Assembly: GCA_021806765.1 (NCBI GenBank)
Contig: JAJZQR010000247.1
Span: 1 to 7,965 of the forward strand
Length of the DNA stretch: 7,965 nt
Source: Chloroflexota bacterium
GTDB lineage: Bacteria > Chloroflexota > UBA6077
Reading direction: 5' to 3'
In this document: positions 7,313-7,965 of the stretch, piece by piece
Layout: each line of letters opens with the position of its first letter
How positions within the stretch are numbered: position 1 is the first letter of the stretch
Made by a program: the position numbers and the translations under genes
The notes under the pieces: generated by a model
What the model was told of the DNA's origin: nothing
What the model saw: only the letters and a program-made list of their open reading frames with translations
Database searches by the model: none

Positions 7313-7965
7313 GGGTGCTCATGCTCTCCAAGGCCTGCGTCGTCGGGGCCTACCAGCGGAAGCTGGAGGAGCTGGCGGCGCTGGAGGGCGTGGAGCTGCT
7401 GGTCGTGGTGCCGTCCTACTGGCAGGAGGAGGCCAGGCGGATAGTGCTGGAGCCGCTCCACACGCGGGGATACCGGCTGGAGGTGGAGCCGATCCGGTTC
7501 AATGGCCGTTTTCACCTCTTCCACTTCCCGGGTCTGGCCCGCCACTTTCGGAGCTTCCGTCCCGAGATCGTGCACGTGGACGAGGAGCCCTACAACCTGG
7601 CCGCCGTGCATGCTCTCTGGCTGGCCCGTCGCTTCGGTGCGCGCAGCCTCTTCTTCACCTGGCAGAACCTCTACCGCCACTATCCACTACCCTTCGGTTG
7701 GATGGAGCAGTACAGCTTCCGAGCGGTGGAGTGCGCGATAGCCGGCAACGCCGAGGCCGTGGAGGTGCTGCGGCGGAAGGGCTTCCAGAAGCCGGTGGAG
7801 GTGATCCCCCAGTTCGGCGTGGACCCTGACATCTTTAGCCCTCAGCACTCGGCCATCAGCACTCAGTCCTCAGCCCTCAGCAGCCCCAGCCCTCACCACC
7901 TGGCGGCTGAGTCTCAGTCCTCAGCCCTCAGTCCTCAGTCCTCGTTCCGCATCGGCTACGTCGGC
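7309..7965 (+). CDS. GT4-like glycosyltransferase, 3' truncated by window end, with repeat-derived linker insert
   Basis: The frame from GTG 7309 stays open for 219 codons to the window edge. Its GTG overlaps the preceding TGA by 4 nt. An ATG five codons in (7321) is a weaker alternative because the first strand VRVLMLSKA would be cut. The visible part is the N-terminal domain of a GT-B enzyme: RVLMLSKACVVGAYQRKLEE (2-21), FRPEIVHVDEEPYNLAA near 82-98, LFFTWQNLYRHYPLP near 114-128, VECAIAGNAEAVEVLRRKG near 139-157 and VIPQFGVDPDIF (165-176). It reaches the first strand of the donor domain, FRIGYVG (213-219), where the window stops. Between them, residues 177-212 are a Ser/Gln/Pro/Ala/Leu stretch encoded by heptanucleotide repeats; family members usually have a short linker here. 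The catalytic E-x7-E region is outside the window, so function cannot be confirmed. It probably acts in the same pathway as its neighbours. Confidence 0.82.
   Translation, partial: MRVLMLSKACVVGAYQRKLEELAALEGVELLVVVPSYWQEEARRIVLEPLHTRGYRLEVEPIRFNGRFHLFHFPGLARHFRSFRPEIVHVDEEPYNLAAVHALWLARRFGARSLFFTWQNLYRHYPLPFGWMEQYSFRAVECAIAGNAEAVEVLRRKGFQKPVEVIPQFGVDPDIFSPQHSAISTQSSALSSPSPHHLAAESQSSALSPQSSFRIGYVG
7842..7880 (+). repeat. Heptanucleotide tandem array 1 (TCAGYMC units) inside the third glycosyltransferase
   Basis: Five consecutive 7-nt units at 7842-7876 read TCAGCAC, TCGGCCA, TCAGCAC, TCAGTCC, TCAGCCC, followed by a partial TCAG (7877-7880). The unit carries no stop codon in any + strand frame. 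It forms the first half of a low-complexity coding insert that spans 7837-7944. Confidence 0.9.
7881..7913. repeat. Degenerate spacer between the heptamer arrays, with one inverted unit
   Basis: The sequence between the arrays is C-rich and repeat-like (CAGCCCCAGCCCTCACCACC) and then contains GGCTGAG at 7905-7911, the exact reverse complement of the unit CTCAGCC. It looks like a decayed or rearranged part of the same repeat region rather than glycosyltransferase sequence. Confidence 0.55.
7914..7943 (+). repeat. Heptanucleotide tandem array 2 (TCAGTCC/TCAGCCC units)
   Basis: Four consecutive units at 7914-7941 read TCAGTCC, TCAGCCC, TCAGTCC, TCAGTCC, then a partial TC. Immediately after, the frame returns to recognisable glycosyltransferase sequence (FRIGYVG). 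This array is more uniform than the first one, so it is the likelier site of recent copy-number change. Confidence 0.9.

Noticed and set aside
7837..7944. Repeat array considered as a CRISPR array
   Set aside because: Units are only 7 nt, contiguous and without unique spacers of regular length.

Overview
The window is a compact, high-G+C (roughly mid-60s percent by eye) stretch of a bacterial surface- or exo-polysaccharide assembly locus. All seven protein genes I can support lie on the + strand. The only real intergenic gap is 1286-1415. Downstream of it every junction is coupled: 4-nt overlaps at 2357, 6146 and 7309, an 11-nt overlap at 3960, and a 3-nt gap before 5010. This looks like one operon that enters from the left edge or restarts in the 130-nt gap, and it leaves through the right edge.

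Layout: 2-1285 is an O-antigen ligase/polymerase-type (Wzy_C) polytopic membrane protein, its 5' end at the window edge. 1416-2360 is a short-chain dehydrogenase matching UDP-glucuronate decarboxylase (UDP-xylose synthase). 2357-3970 is a second, divergent Wzy_C-type protein. 3960-5006 is a stand-alone lysylphosphatidylglycerol-synthase-type transmembrane (UPF0104-like) protein. 5010-6149 and 6146-7312 are two related GT4 glycosyltransferases in tandem. 7309-7965 is the N-terminal part of a third GT4-like glycosyltransferase, cut by the window end. Together they suggest sugar-nucleotide supply (probably UDP-xylose), glycan assembly by cytoplasmic glycosyltransferases, and polymerisation or ligation by the two Wzy_C proteins. 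No flippase, initiating transferase or chain-length regulator is in the window.

The most unusual content is repetitive DNA carried inside open reading frames. A G/C-rich block of nested hairpins (about 3640-3760) is read through in frame in a loop of the second Wzy_C protein. Heptanucleotide (TCAGYCC-like) arrays (about 7842-7880 and 7914-7943) are read through in frame in the linker between the two Rossmann domains of the last glycosyltransferase. Neither block resembles protein-family sequence; both look like genome-dispersed repeats that entered genes at tolerant positions. The heptamer is not a multiple of three, has no stop in any forward frame and encodes the same cyclic peptide in all three, so copy-number change there could switch the gene.

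Organism: high G+C, the style of the polysaccharide genes and both repeat types remind me of Chloroflexota (Anaerolineae- or Thermomicrobia-like), but this is a recollection-based guess; no taxonomic marker gene is present.
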